NCBI GenBank assembly: GCA_023101725.1
Contig: JALJCO010003044.1
Span: 42,851-106,850, forward strand
Direction of reading: 5' to 3'
From: Atherinomorus stipes
Lineage: Eukaryota > Chordata > Actinopteri > Atheriniformes > Atherinidae
Length of the DNA stretch: 64,000 nucleotides
The notes beneath the pieces were generated by a model. The model worked only from the letters and a program-made list of their open reading frames with translations. It made no database searches and had not been told where the DNA came from. This document shows, piece after piece, positions 11,240 through 22,410 of the stretch (positions are counted from its first letter, which is position 1; each line of letters opens with the position of its first letter). Both the position numbers and the translations under genes were made by a program.

Positions 11240-11718
11240 AAGACATTACAAGCTCCAGTCATCGTTGCTTGCTGGAGAAGGAATGGATGAAGAAAAAGAA
11301 GCAACAAGAAAATAAGAGACAACCTCCAGATAGACTCACATGTTATTTATTAGGGAAGGAGAGAAGTACCCCCCCTTCCAAACCCTCTGCTCATTACTGG
11401 ATGTATACTTGCCTTGAGCCTGAACTGTGCTGGATTTAGTCCCTTTTATAATGTGTTCTGACTCAATAAGGGATTCACCATCACCATTTTGTCACATTAA
11501 TTACAGTTTGCTGCAGCAGAAGGTAATTAGACCACAAGCATACCCACCTCCTTAAGTTCATGCTGCAGGGGGGACCGTACCTACATTGACCCTCTTCTCA
11601 GGTTTATAATGTTAAACACTCTTTCATACAATCAGGCTCATTCAATTAGACATTCTCAAATATCATTTATGAACCAGGAAAGTTTTAATATGCACTCATT
11701 CGCTGCTTTATATGGCCT
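11240..11718. other. Intergenic, no gene seen
   Basis: A short purine-rich patch lies near 11,280-11,320 and a C run near 11,368. I recognise no feature. Confidence 0.45.
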
Positions 11719-13138
11719 CATTTACACTGTCAGTGAAATGTGACCCAATTCCGATTTTTTGCTCTTACGTGACTCAAATCCGATCTGCTTTTTGACAATG
11801 TAAACAGAGAAAAAGACGCATGCATTTGGATCTGTTGAGATCGGATACAGGCCTCATTCATGTGTGGAAATAAATTGGATATCATCAGATATGTAACAAT
11901 GCGACTGCAGTGTAAGTAGGCAGATCGGATCTTCTTACACAATGCATTCCACACGTCATTAAATCTGCGACGATTTAGCTTATTTTTGGCGCACTACCAA
12001 GATGTGAGCAGTAGTTAAATGCGAGAATGGAGGCCCGACAGAGAATGAGAGATGAGAAGGAAAGTGTGTGTGGGAGCCAATCACCATTCTGACATTCCTC
12101 CACTCATACATGGGTCCCCAATTGTTGAAATGGCAATTGTCATTCCGACAGTTTTTTTCATTCTTTGGTCGGAATGACAGTATTTAAAAACTTAAAAACA
12201 TTTCACCATTCCGACGATTCTTTAAAAGCCTCCCCCCTCCCCCGGCATTCAGATTTTTTAGGTGCTTTTAAAGGAGACAGACTCCACAATCTCGCAAACC
12301 AACTTAATAATCTGTGACTAAAATGAAATGGGAAATATAATATGCTTCCACGTATTAATGCAACTTGGCTGGTCTGAAACATGTTAGATTCATGTCTGAA
12401 TATCAGGGATCGCTGACTGGAAGCAGATCAGTTATTGGAACGAAGTCTCCACAGAGCCGTGCGTCTTCATGCCCGCTGGCATCATATGCAACATTACTAA
12501 CTGCAGTCACAGATGACACATGAAGTCACTGACAAATTCCAGCCAAAACATGTGAATAATGTCCAGTCTCCTTCATGTTGTACAGGGAAGCGCATTTACG
12601 CATTACGCACCACACAAAGCTCTTTTATCTTCAGACATGCCGCGGGTTGTCCAGGTTCAGTGAAATATTGGTCAGAATGAAGCTGCATCATTCAGATTAA
12701 CGAGCTCTATCAGAACTGTTCAAAAATCTGATTTCAGAAACTAAAACTTTAATTTGGAAATTAATCAGTACACACAAAAGAAATCACCAGCGTGCTTGCT
12801 CTCGGCATAATTTAAAAAGCAACAGGAGACGATTGAAGCTCACATTATATCTAAATCTTGTGGCTTTTTTTTTTACATTACAGATCAGTAATCAAGCTAT
12901 TTCCCACCATTGTATCCGTCTGGTATACCCTCTTGTCTGTTGCAAGCGCTTGATACGGGTAGCCTACAGTTTTGTAAACACTAGGTACGCATGCAGGGTG
13001 TTTCAAATGATAGGATGGTGTAATCGCGAGAAATCCGATAAGGGACACATTATAAAATATGTGTAACCACACATAAAAAAAAAAATCAGATTTAGGCATC
13101 AAATCCAATTTGGGCATCAAGACCTGACAGTGGAAATG
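11719..13138. mobile_element. 1.4-kb inverted-repeat DNA element
   Basis: The left end CATTTACACTGTCAG matches the inverse of the right end, CTGACAGTGGAAATG, with one mismatch. Looser inverted similarity continues inward (CCCAATTCCGATTT against CCAAATTGGATTT). The interior is AT-rich, with a block at 11,919-12,519 that recurs rearranged at 2239-2890. The flanks GGCCT and AGCCT are only a weak duplication. No transposase frame is visible. The superfamily is uncertain, hAT or Harbinger-like. Confidence 0.65.
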
Positions 13139-13517
13139 TAGCCTTTGACACACCTCATTTACCTGCCTTTTTCCCTCAGAACTGGATTAAGTCTTTGTGG
13201 CATTTCTTTACTAAGGTATTGGAAACATTTATTTTGGCCTATATTGACATGATAGCATCTGGTGACTGTGGAGGTCATAGGAGTACAGTGAACTCACTGC
13301 TCAAGACAGCAGTTGGAGATGATTTTAGCTTTGTGACATGGTGCATTATCCTCCTAAAAGTAGCATCAGAAGATGCTGTGATCATAAAGTGATGAACATG
13401 ATCAGCAGCAATATTCAGGTACTTTAGGCTGTGGTTAAATAACAGTTGTTTCTAACGCCCCTTTCAAATTAGCACCTACTTAGCCCGGCCCTCATTAGGC
13501 CAACGCCACACAACCCC
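13139..13517. other. Intergenic, no gene seen
   Basis: The frame 13,195-13,392 has no recognisable product. I see nothing else. Confidence 0.45.
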
Positions 13518-13817
13518 GGGGTATATGCACAGTTCCACTACTTCCTGAACTTCAGACAGCACCTTTGCTTCCTGTCTTTCATTATTGGACAAACTAATTA
13601 ATCCAGGTGTGTTTGGCCAGTTATGGAGATTAGTCACACCTGGTTTTAAGAAAAAAAAAAAAAAAGAGTGAGCTTTTACAATACTTAATTTCCCTTCTGG
13701 GATAAATAAAGTATTTTTCATTTCATTTCATTCATTAATCAGTTTGTCCAATAATGAAAGACAGGAAGCAAAGGTGCTGTCTGAAGTTCAGGAAGTAGAG
13801 GAACTGTGCATATAGCC
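13518..13817. repeat. Snapback repeat enclosing a LINE tail
   Basis: Arms at 13,518-13,602 and 13,735-13,817 are about 83 bp and inverted, with about four differences. Both carry TTCCTGAACTTCAGACAGC and its inverse. The loop contains CCAGGTGTG...CACACCTGG, an A run of about 15 and a sequence like a LINE 3' end. Annealing would give a long hairpin. Confidence 0.8.
13685..13734 (+). repeat. Non-LTR retrotransposon 3' tail
   Basis: TTAATTTCCCTTCTGGGATA followed by AATAAAGTATTTTT and ATTTC-type short repeats. The CCC-n-GGG hairpin followed by AATAAAG and a short tandem tail is typical of fish LINE and SINE 3' ends. No reverse-transcriptase sequence adjoins it, so this is a severely 5'-truncated or partner-SINE copy. 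Confidence 0.6.
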
Positions 13818-13975
13818 CATTGAGACCATCTTCAGTGTGGGCGTGGTCGTCATAGTGAAGTTTTGTAAAGTCATTTGTTTGCAAACACACACACACACTG
13901 AACAACAATGGAGGAAGTCAAGCTTGTGATTTACCTGCTGTTTGTTTAACCAACAGTTTACCACAATCAGAGATG

Positions 13976-14290
13976 CTCGATCCTTTTTTTTCCAATCCAA
14001 TCTGATACCAGGGATGAGCGTATCGACCGATACCGAGCCTATACTACCGTTGGATGGATTAACTGTATACCTTGCCATGTGGATGGAGACATCAAGCTTG
14101 ACAAACATTTAGCCTTGTTAAAAAAAAGGTAACAAATGAACACAGATGTAATTTTATTTCTTAACAAATAAAGTGTACATTTATTATGACATTAATAAAA
14201 ACAGAATGACTAGATCAGAAAGCCACATTCATCCAATATTTGATCCAGCTAATTTGTCAGTGTCGGAGCCGATCCGGGTATCACATGGGT
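13976..14290. mobile_element. Possible degraded hAT-like element
   Basis: GGGATGAGCGTATCGACCGA near 14,013 and the preceding GATGCTCGATCC...CCAATCTGATACC resemble ends of fish hAT-like repeats. A candidate inverse, GGAGCCGATCCGGGTATCAC, lies near 14,265. Boundaries and duplication are not clear. Confidence 0.3.
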
Positions 14291-14299
14291 GCATTTGGA

Positions 14300-14929
14300 A
14301 CCACAATATTGATTCTCTTCTTGCTATGCATCTGCTGCAATCTTTTCTGTGGTTGTGGCTCGGTTTTTTAAAGCTGGTGTAGAGTATTTCAATCAGTACC
14401 CAATAAAGGGTTAAATGTGCCCCAGAAAACACACGATGAAACGTTGAAAAGTTCAAATCTCTTTTCATGAATAAAGATTGCAGAAGTTCATTCTTGATTT
14501 GGAGCTTTTATGACGAATGATTAACCTCACATCCTGTTACTTTGCCACACAAACCCACCAGAGAAATTCCTCAGAAGGGGTCTGAAAATGTCAGTGGAGA
14601 AGAGCCTCCACAGTTGCTATAAACAAAGCTAAAAGTATGTATTTTCCCACAACTACATTATCTTTTAATCCCTTTTTACATCATATAGTCTAACGTAACT
14701 CAGAAATAAATCTTCTGTAAAAACAGATATATACATCTCCTGGGATATTTTACATCTCTTCTGAAGCTTACAGTTTTCTACAGTAAAGAATTTGAGCTAA
14801 TGTGAAGCTTCATCCCTCTCTCTCATAAATGAATTTTAAAAAGTAATTCCTGCCTTTGTTTGAGCTCGGTTGGATTTTTCTAATTCCATGTAAGTGGATA
14901 CAAATCAGTTGTCTGCAAGTTGTCTGCAG
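14300..14929. other. Intergenic, no gene seen
   Basis: AT-rich. No element ends and no exon recognised. Confidence 0.45.
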
Positions 14930-15090
14930 CTGGTACAAATGCAGCTGCTCTTCTTTAAAAAGCAAGCGTAATCATATTACACCGGTGTTATCCGCGCTTC
15001 ATTGGCTTCCTGTTCATTATAGGATTAACTTTAAGATTTTATAGCTGATTTTTAAGGCGCTTAACAGTCTGACCTTTGCTTGTCTAGAGG
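14930..15090 (+). pseudogene. L2-type LINE fragment, RT C-terminal region
   Basis: Translation includes HITPVLSALHWLPV followed by RINFKIL, then a stop (TAG) and KALNSLT. This matches the conserved region downstream of the reverse-transcriptase core in L2/CR1-type non-LTR retrotransposons. Only about 50 codons remain, with an internal stop. It lies upstream of a separate fragment (15,384-15,680) that covers an earlier part of the same protein, so the two are not one collinear copy. Confidence 0.75.
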
Positions 15091-15383
15091 AACTTTAATG
15101 TCATTATACTAGAAAACTGAGGTCAAGCAACCAGATGTTCTAAGATCTAAAGACAGATATAAAGATGATCTTGTCTTAATGTGTCCTCAACTATGTGAGA
15201 ACTGCTAAGACTGACAAAGAACAGTATTAAAGACCCAACTCTTCTCATTAGTATTTGATGTGAGTAGGATTTTTAAGTAATCCAGGCAGGCTGGTGAAAA
15301 ATTTCAGTAATAATAAGACTGAAAGGGCTGTATTCGGTCCGTCTACGATCTCAATAGTGAACTGGGCCCTCTGACAATGTGTA

Positions 15384-15680
15384 TGACATTGTAAAAAATC
15401 TTGATGTTTTCCTGGACTCAACAGTGTTGTGAAGTGCAGGCTAAAAAATATCGCCAAATAACATTTTTGTCTCACGAGGATCTGGAAACAATTCTTTATG
15501 GTTTTATCTCCTCTCAGTTGGACTACTGTAACTCACTTTATGTGGGGTGACTCAGTCCAACCTTTCCAGACTATAATTAGTTCAGAAAGCAGTTGCTCGA
15601 CTCAAAACATGCACAAACATTATTCCAGCACTGGCCTGCAGTGGTTAACAGTGAGAGAACAGGCTGATTTTAGCACTTCT
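15384..15680 (+). pseudogene. L2-type LINE fragment, RT C-terminal region
   Basis: In order and across frameshifts, the translation gives VKNLDVFLDS, then LYGFISSQLDYCNSLYVG, then LVQKAVARL, then LQWLTVREQADF. This is the usual L2 succession (VKNLGV, SSRLDYCNSLY, LVQNAAARL, LHWLPV). Stops occur between blocks. It is an old inactive relic of a reverse transcriptase for target-primed integration. Confidence 0.8.
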
Positions 15681-15929
15681 GATAGTAGTGCTGATGACAC
15701 AATTCTGACATTTTCTGCCATGTTTTATAGACCAAAATGTTATTCACAAAGATCTATGTAATGGTTGCAAACTCGCTTGGATAACTTGGTCATAATGAAA
15801 CACCATCACATTTTGGGCATATTTGACCAGACTGTGGTGCCGCTCACCACAGCAGGAAGTGACATCAGTGCAAGGATATCTGCCAGCTCTGCTGGGGTGG
15901 GATTTTAATGCCTTAATTATGATTAATTA

Positions 15930-16010
15930 AAGCATAATTTTATTTTTCTTCAACCTGGACCTTATTTCTAGGAGTTTATATGTGCATTTACTCACCGGTA
16001 AAAAAAAAAT
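15930..16010 (+). repeat. Dispersed repeat, copy shared with 29.3 kb
   Basis: ACCTTATTTCTAGGAGTTTA and the following TGTGCATTTACTC recur in inverse orientation near 29,318-29,365. The shared block is about 50-60 bp. The parent family is not identified. Confidence 0.6.
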
Positions 16011-17037
16011 GCATAAAAAATGTATGGTTTAATCACAGTTTGTATTAGAAGCAAAGCAGAACATTTGTCAGTATTGATTTTCTGGTACATCCGATTATGC
16101 TGTCACAGATGGCAGAACTTGGCAACTTTGTTGATATATTAGTGAGTTTTCAGATGCTCTGATAACTTTTTAATGTTATATAAAGCAGCTATTGACAAGT
16201 CCAGCCTCATTTTTCTGGTGTTATTTGAGACTTTTACAAACAGAAATTAAAGAAATGTATTGTTACTTTCTCTTATCAGTCACATGCGTTGCCGCAGGCC
16301 CCCTCCTCGTCTCATAACACACACTATTCTGCAGGAAGCATCAGCTTCCAGTGGCAGACACAGCAGTAGTTGTTGACCTCTGATCCATGAACGGGACTGA
16401 AAAGAAACTCAAAGCTGCAACTGCTCATGAGATATTAATGCCTCTTAATGAAAAGTGTGGACATAAATATGAAAAAAAGTTGAAAGTAGGCTACTGTAAC
16501 ATGTTATAGACTCTTAATTAGAAAACAGCCAGTTTAACAGCAAGTAACAGTACAGTACTTAGATGGGATACTTTAATTTTAGGGCCGTTCAATTTTGGCC
16601 AGTAAAAATTGCAATTACTTTTTTTTTGTTAAAAAATACAATTAAATATATTTGATCAGAAAATAATAGAGCTTGTGCTTATACTTATCAGTTGATTTAG
16701 TCGTCCACTAAAATCCTTTTAAATTAAAAAAAAATATCACTTTTTGGGGCAATTTCGGTAATGCAATTAAAATCTGATCAATCTAGATTAATTGATAACA
16801 AAGCCTCTAATTAATTTGATAAATTTTTAAATCAAGCCTCCACCCACATCTGCCTTCATGTTGGAGGTTAATGTTTCAAAGCTCGCAAGGACAGAGTTGG
16901 TTTACTAAGTTTCCTACAGCTCCTGAGTTACATTGGACCTGGGTGCAGCAGGTTGGACTTGCCAGTTATCAGTGGGAGCCCTCCTGCACATCGCTGCTGG
17001 TACTGTTCTTCTATCTGAAGCTATTTTGTTCAAATGT
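16011..17037. other. AT-rich intergenic
   Basis: No exon. 16,580-16,830 is an AT-rich patch with AATTAA motifs reminiscent of an old transposon end, but no inverse partner was found. Confidence 0.4.
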
Positions 17038-17259
17038 TCTATCTGCGGCTTGCAACCCAGTGGGCGTGTGAGGTGGGCGTGTGAGTGTGGGTGGGTCTGG
17101 TTAGGTTTGGGGAAGGGTCAGGGGTAGGGCTAGATTTTACCGTGCTCTCATTGGCCTGGTGGGCGTGTCGTCACACTACGACATGCCCACACTGCGACAC
17201 GCCCACACTACAACACGCCCACACTACGACACGCCCCTGTCTTGCGAGCCGCAGATAGA
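17038..17259. mobile_element. GC-rich MITE with internal 17-bp tandem
   Basis: TIR TCTATCTGCGGCTTGCAA at 17,038-17,055 pairs with 17,242-17,259 with one mismatch. Next to the right end is a 17-bp unit (ACACGCCCACACTACGA) in about four copies, 17,170-17,236. Next to the left end are GTGGGCGTGTGAG copies complementary to it, so the whole folds back. No coding capacity, and the target-site duplication is unclear. Confidence 0.7.
17170..17236 (+). repeat. 17-bp tandem repeat
   Basis: About four copies of the unit ACACGCCCACACTACGA with a few substitutions (ACATG, CTGCG, CTACAA variants). Confidence 0.75.
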
Positions 17260-17401
17260 CCCTTCTCATTTTGTTTGCTGGAGCTACAGCCACCAATGTT
17301 GAGACTTTTAGCACATGGGACTGCAGTCATTTCTGCAGGAACATTCTTGCTCCACCAGCAGCATGTGTAACACAGAGCAGTGATGCAGCTACAGTATGGA
17401 G

Positions 17402-17409
17402 GAAGACAG
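17402..17409 (+). repeat. hAT target-site duplication, left
   Basis: GAAGACAG, identical to 19,257-19,264. Confidence 0.9.
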
Positions 17410-18195
17410 TAGTGATGTGTCGTTCACGAACGATTCGTTCAATATGAACTAATCTTTTATATGACTCGGGAGTAATGAGTCCTCTCAGAGAGCGATTCGT
17501 TCATTTTCATGCACTGCGCTCTCTCGCCACACGGCAGCAGCTGTAAGCTCAGCCAGCCAGCAGGACGACAGGAAACAGAAATGATTAGTTCATGACTCAA
17601 CCAACTGTGTCGGTCCACAGGTATCGTTCTTTTGTGACAGTCAGGCTGCTCAGGCTGTGGTGAGGAGGAGCAAGCACTTTAGTTCGTTCATAATCTTTCA
17701 TACGGATCAGTACAGATCTTTCTTTCGTTCATTTGTCACGTGAGAGCTGCGCTGCGGTTCGGGGCTGTGGAGAGGAGACCAACAAGGAATGATGTCTGAT
17801 ATCTTATGTTCATTCATTTGTCCGTTGTCCACATCTGACATATACATTAATCATGAAATCACAAATGATTAGTGGGCTTGTAGATGTGCATAGTGTGACT
17901 GTGTATCTGATGACGTAAAGTGTGTTTGTTAATAAATGTTTTAAATTATATCAACACATTGATTGTGTTTTATTCTGCCATTTAAAAATAAAATAATCAA
18001 TAATAATAGTAATGATAATAATGATGATAATAATAATACATTTTGGACATAATAAATGCCACATAAACATCTCATTAAACTTTTATTACTTTTGTTTTAA
18101 TTGTTATTGCTAATTGTCTACATTTGTTTTAAATTCACTCTCCCCCTTCTCCCAGCTGTCATGTGACAGCAGCAGCTCGGGCTGAACGGGTCTTT

Positions 18196-18570
18196 ATCCG
18201 TTCACAGCTCAGACCAGTACGTCCTTCTCGGTTACCGTTCATTGCTCTTCGTTCACGGATCAGGCTGTGTAACAACCAGTACGTCCTTCTCGTTCTCGTT
18301 CAACCAGTATGTCGGTCTTCGTTCACGGCTCAGACCAGTACGTCCTTCTCGTTCTCGTTCAACCAGTATGTCGGTCTTCGTTCACAGCTCAGACCAGTAC
18401 GTCCTTCTCGTTCTCGTTCAACCAGTATGTCGGTCTTCGTTCACGGCTCAGACCAGTACGTCCTTCTCGCTCTCGTTCAACCAGTATGTCGGTCTTCGTT
18501 CACAGCTCAGACCAGTACGTCCTTCTCGTTCTCGTTCAACCAGTACGTCGGTCTTCGTTCACGGCTCAGA
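18196..18570 (+). repeat. 59-bp tandem array inside hAT element
   Basis: Four consecutive 59-bp units begin CGGTCTTCGTTCAC at 18,313, 18,372, 18,431 and 18,490. Partial units lie on both sides (another start at 18,549; a degenerate one from 18,196). The unit has no stop in any forward frame, so three overlapping open frames (18,163-18,612, 18,242-18,673 and 18,309-18,635) run through it. Because 59 is not a multiple of three, each frame cycles through all readings. I treat these frames as by-products, not genes. Confidence 0.9.
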
Positions 18571-18808
18571 CTGTGGCAGCAGTACACTGGCGGTGGCGGG
18601 TCGGACTCCTGAGTCCTTGTTCATTTGTCATGTGACAGCTGCCTGGTCACTGTCGCGCTGTTGTAAACAATAATATCAGGGAGGAAACAGAACACAAATG
18701 ACTTTACTGAGGCGTGTATTTGCTTTTCTGGGTTTTCACGCGTTTTGATTTGCTTGTGGTATTTTAGACAGCTCGAGCGCGCGGAGGGCCGAGAAGGAGA
18801 AAGGAGGG

Positions 18809-18834
18809 GTGTGTGTGTGTGTGTGTGTGTGTGT
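18809..18834 (+). repeat. GT microsatellite
   Basis: Thirteen GT units followed by a G run, inside the hAT element. Confidence 0.9.
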
Positions 18835-19256
18835 GGGGGGGCGGCGGCGTATTGCAACTGACTCGCGCCCGCGCAACTACCTGTGAGCCGGAGCCCGGGA
18901 GGGAGGAGGTGATTCGTGAGCTGACACTGTCACTGTGTGGTCCTCTGTGCAGCTGAGCCAGGAGGAAGGAGGTGAGCGGTTCATCCTTGGCTTGAGTCCG
19001 GCTGCTACACATATTGTGAGCTTCCACTGCACCAGTTATTTAGTTTGCTGCTGCGAGTGACGCCGTTGCCGGGCAACAGAGTGAACTGAGTGATTCGGTC
19101 ATGTTGTGAGATACGAGCAATGACTTGGAGCTCACTCAGGGCTACAGCACCACCTGCTGTAAAAATGAACGAAATGACTCGTTCAAGATTCGTTCTTTTT
19201 ACTGTTCGAGAGTAGAAGATCCGAGTCAGCCAAAAGAATCGGTCTTCCCATCACTA

Positions 19257-19264
19257 GAAGACAG
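19257..19264 (+). repeat. hAT target-site duplication, right
   Basis: GAAGACAG, exact match to 17,402-17,409. Confidence 0.9.
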
Positions 19265-19735
19265 AGCTGCAAGTCCACTTGGTACGATTCTACCCTAAGG
19301 TCTGATGCCCCCATATTCCTCAGCATCATCACACTCTTCTGAATTGGCTGATGATTCCACCACCCAAACCTACATATTTCGTCTCGTATTATTGTATAGC
19401 AAAATTATATAAGGTCAAAATCGTGTCATGATCACTTTGAAGTTCTTCATAGTTTAGCTCCACAGTACACTGCTGACCCTTTTAGCCCTCATTTCATCAC
19501 CAGGTCATGCAGGCCATAGTCACACTTTCCTCATTCCATCCCTCAATCACATCTTCCAAGTCAGGTGTGGGAGATGCTGCTGTCCGACTCTGAACCTTTT
19601 TTTTTTTCTTTTTCAAAATGTTCTTATTTTAATCATTCAGTGACTGTTAGTTTTATTTTTTGTATTTAATTGTCTTTGATATTTACTTTAATCAAGTGAC
19701 AAACTCCAGCGCTATAAATTGAGGCCTATGTGGAG
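19265..19735. other. Intergenic, no gene seen
   Basis: A T run near 19,599-19,610. Nothing else recognised. Confidence 0.45.
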
Positions 19736-20679
19736 GTGCCGAAATTTGCAGTTCATCCATCATCCACTAGGGGCTGGCTGCAAACGGGACTCTCATAGAT
19801 GTCCTTGTTAAAGGTTGGATATGGAATATGGACAGAACAGCGACATCACGTGTGTCTTTGTAGTTGAAACAGCAGAAAAACAACTCCAGCCATTGGGATT
19901 CCAGGTTCGCTAATATGTCAAGGGACCAGCAGCCTGCAGCATGTCCAACAAGTACTGCAGAGCAGTTTTATCATTGACAGCAAACGTTAGCCACATTAGC
20001 AAGCGACTTAGCTTACCAATCCAGGAGAAAAGTCGCCATTTCCACGTTTCGATGCCGTGGAAAATGTTAATGTGAGTCCATTTAGTGTAGCTTCACCTAA
20101 ATTTACTCTGGTTTTTGCTCTTCTCAGGTCACTCCTCTTCAGAGACAGAAAACAATATCTCCAGGGCTCTAAAGCAGCTTCTTGACTTGCCGACTCCAGT
20201 ATTTTTCCCAGTGCCAGTAGCTGTGCTGAACATACTATTACCACACAGAGATTGTATCTGGCAAATCGCAATGGCGGCATGTATAAGCTTGTAGATGTAA
20301 ATATAATGCCATTGTTGAACCTGTTGAAATTTATTTTATATTTATTTTCAGGCTAAATACAATTTTCAAGGAAATGATGTACGTTCATTCTGCACCCCTC
20401 CAAACAACTCGTGGAGGTATTCTTTTTTTTTTTTTTTTAATTAGATTTTAATTCAAATGTTCCACCTTTAAAAAGACCACCTTCCAAGCAGAAAAAAAAA
20501 ACATGTTGACAGCCTGGTTCAAATATTATGTAAGATTAACAGATCTGGTTTACCTCCGTGACAACTGGGGGGTGGAGAGAAGGGTGTGTGTTCCTGTACT
20601 TACATTGTGAGAACCATTCTGTGCTTTTAACAACAATGTGAGGACATTCGGGTCAGTCCTCACTAAAAAAAAAGCTTAA
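19736..20679. repeat. Dispersed teleost repeat, copy 1, first part
   Basis: It begins near GCAGTTCATCCATCATCCAC followed by TAGGGGCTGGCTGC. It later has GCAGAAAAAAAAAACATG then GACAGCCTGGTTCAAA (20,490-20,530). The latter block matches 35,783-35,820. I recall this order (GGGGCTGGCT, then AACATGTTTACAGCCTGG, then a TTAATCTTGAAAT block) as a common fish repeat. This copy is interrupted by the TTAA element that follows. No coding function is known to me. Confidence 0.55.
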
Positions 20680-21590
20680 AGGAATAGTTCACCCTCAGAA
20701 TCATTTAACTTTATTTTCCACTTACCCTGATGGTGAGCAAGACCCTGGACCACTTTTTAAATATTTCAAATGCAGCTGAAGATCAGGACGACTTCTCCTT
20801 TCCCCCCAATGGAGTTTGCCAGGGTTCGAGCCAAAAAGGTCCATAAAAGTCCACAAAAAATTTTCAGTATTCCTCCATACTGCTCGTCCCACGTAATCCA
20901 AGTGCCCTGAGTGAGTAGCGTCCAGAATTTACTTGAAACTACGCCATTTAGTATATTTTTAGAGTCTAAACAAGACTACATCCTAGCAAGCACGCGATGC
21001 ACGTTCACGAAACTACGGAAGCCACGGCAGACGAGATCGCGTGTTCTCTTTTTCTTTCTTTCTTTCTTTTAGATCAATATCCAACCCCTCCTGTGTTTGT
21101 CCTGGTTTGTCTAGAGCTCTCGCGCTCTTAGCACAATGTAAACAGGGAATTTCTTCTTCTACGCTTGCATTATCGGCAGAGTAGGCTCTGAACGCCGAGG
21201 CTTCCGTAGTTTCGTGACCGTGCATGTGCGCGCATCACGGAAGTAAACAATACTCCTTTTAAGGCTCTAAAAATATAGTAAATGACGTTGTTTCGAGTAA
21301 ATTCTGGACACTACCCAGTCAGGACACTTGGATTACATGGGACAAGCAGTATGGAGGAATATTGACAATTTTTTGCAGACTTTTATGGACCTTTTTGGCT
21401 CGGACCCTGGCGAACTCCATTGGGGGGAAAGGAGAAGTCGTCCTTGCCTCTGACTGCATTTGAGATATTAAAAAAGTGGTCCAGTCTTGCTCACCATCTG
21501 GGTAAGTGGAAAATAAAGTTAAATCATTCTGAGGGTATTTGTATTTGTATTTATTCATTCATTTCAGGCAGTACAGGGTGAACTATTCCT
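20680..21590. mobile_element. TTAA-targeting palindromic element
   Basis: TTAA (20,676-20,679 and 21,591-21,594) flanks an element starting AGGAATAGTTCACCC and ending GGGTGAACTATTCCT. Inverted similarity continues for about 300 bp per arm (to about 21,026 and from about 21,197), so most of the element folds back. The right arm has an extra tract of about 39 bp with TATTTG/ATTC short repeats (about 21,537-21,575). TTAA duplication is typical of piggyBac and Kolobok. No transposase is present. It sits inside the dispersed repeat at 19,736-22,410 and so is younger than it. Confidence 0.85.
21047..21068 (+). repeat. TTTC microsatellite
   Basis: About five TTTC units in the loop region of the TTAA element. 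Confidence 0.8.
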
Positions 21591-21594
21591 TTAA

Positions 21595-22410
21595 AGGGAC
21601 TAGAGACAGAAATTTAAAAAACAAAAAAACATGCATGTCCATTTTTTTAAATGCTAGTGGGTGATTAAGCGCTAAAAACCAAAAAGAATGAGCCCACCCA
21701 AGTTTCTCTCCGTTGCCTTGAACAGGCTGTGTGCTGCAAAATGTGCTGCAATTCGGTGGCTGAATTTCCCACGCTGTCCTGCGGATGTGACCTCAGATGA
21801 CACTGCATCTGCATCCCCGACAGTTTTGATACAGGAAGAAGACGGTCGCGAAAAATTCAAACACTGCAAGCAATAGTTATGGATTCTTCTGCCGTCATCA
21901 AACGATCCAGATCAACTGAAAGACACTAAAAAGTGTAACTACGAAGAAAAAGTGTAGTGAACAACATTATATTATATAACTTATCTGTTTCAGTGTTGTT
22001 TAATCTTGAAATTATGCACAATTAGGGGCAGGTCATTTTGGTTGACAGGAGATAGATGCTGTAACCACCAGTGCTGGTAGCTAGTGGCTAGCATAACCAT
22101 GGTTTATAGCTAGCTAACAGCACGTCAGTTACCTCAGTTTGCTCCTGTTAACTCCGGTTTAGCTCTCTTAGCTCTTAGCTACAGGTGGCTCAGAGTTTGA
22201 TGGGTATCAATCATCCAGCCCACACATCACAGCTCCACTCTCAGCTCCATTTCTTTGCCCATTTTTGTGTTTTCCGGCGTGAGGAGATGTACAATGCTGC
22301 CAAGACGGCAACAGAGGGAACTGCTCACCAAGCTTCAATTCAGCTCATCAGAAAACTACAGGTGACGTTCCGGAGGCTTGTTCATCTTTTCATATACAAT
22401 CTATGGTTTT
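21595..22410. repeat. Dispersed teleost repeat, copy 1, second part
   Basis: GTTTAATCTTGAAATTATG near 21,999, then GGTCATTTTGGTTGACAGG, matches 36,457-36,510 of the second copy. The end, near ATATACAATCTATGG at 22,392-22,406, resembles the usual terminus of this repeat. The 62-codon frame at 21,688-21,876 lies within it and is not recognised. Confidence 0.5.

Larger units (their letters stand above)
17410..19256. mobile_element. 1.85-kb non-autonomous hAT element
   Basis: The left end TAGTGATGTGTCGTTCACGA and right end (inverse TAGTGATGGGAAGACCGATT) share the TAGTGATG terminus. CGTTC/GAACG motifs are dense near both ends. An exact 8-bp duplication, GAAGACAG, flanks the element, the hallmark of hAT insertion. 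The interior has no transposase; instead it has a 59-bp tandem array (about 18,196-18,570), a GT microsatellite and a GC-rich stretch at 18,770-19,080. CGTTCACGAACG-type sites may be transposase-binding repeats, by analogy with other hAT elements. Confidence 0.9.

Noticed and set aside
18163..18673. Three overlapping open frames of 108-149 codons
   Set aside because: All three forward frames are open because the 59-bp tandem unit has no stop, so none is specifically selected.
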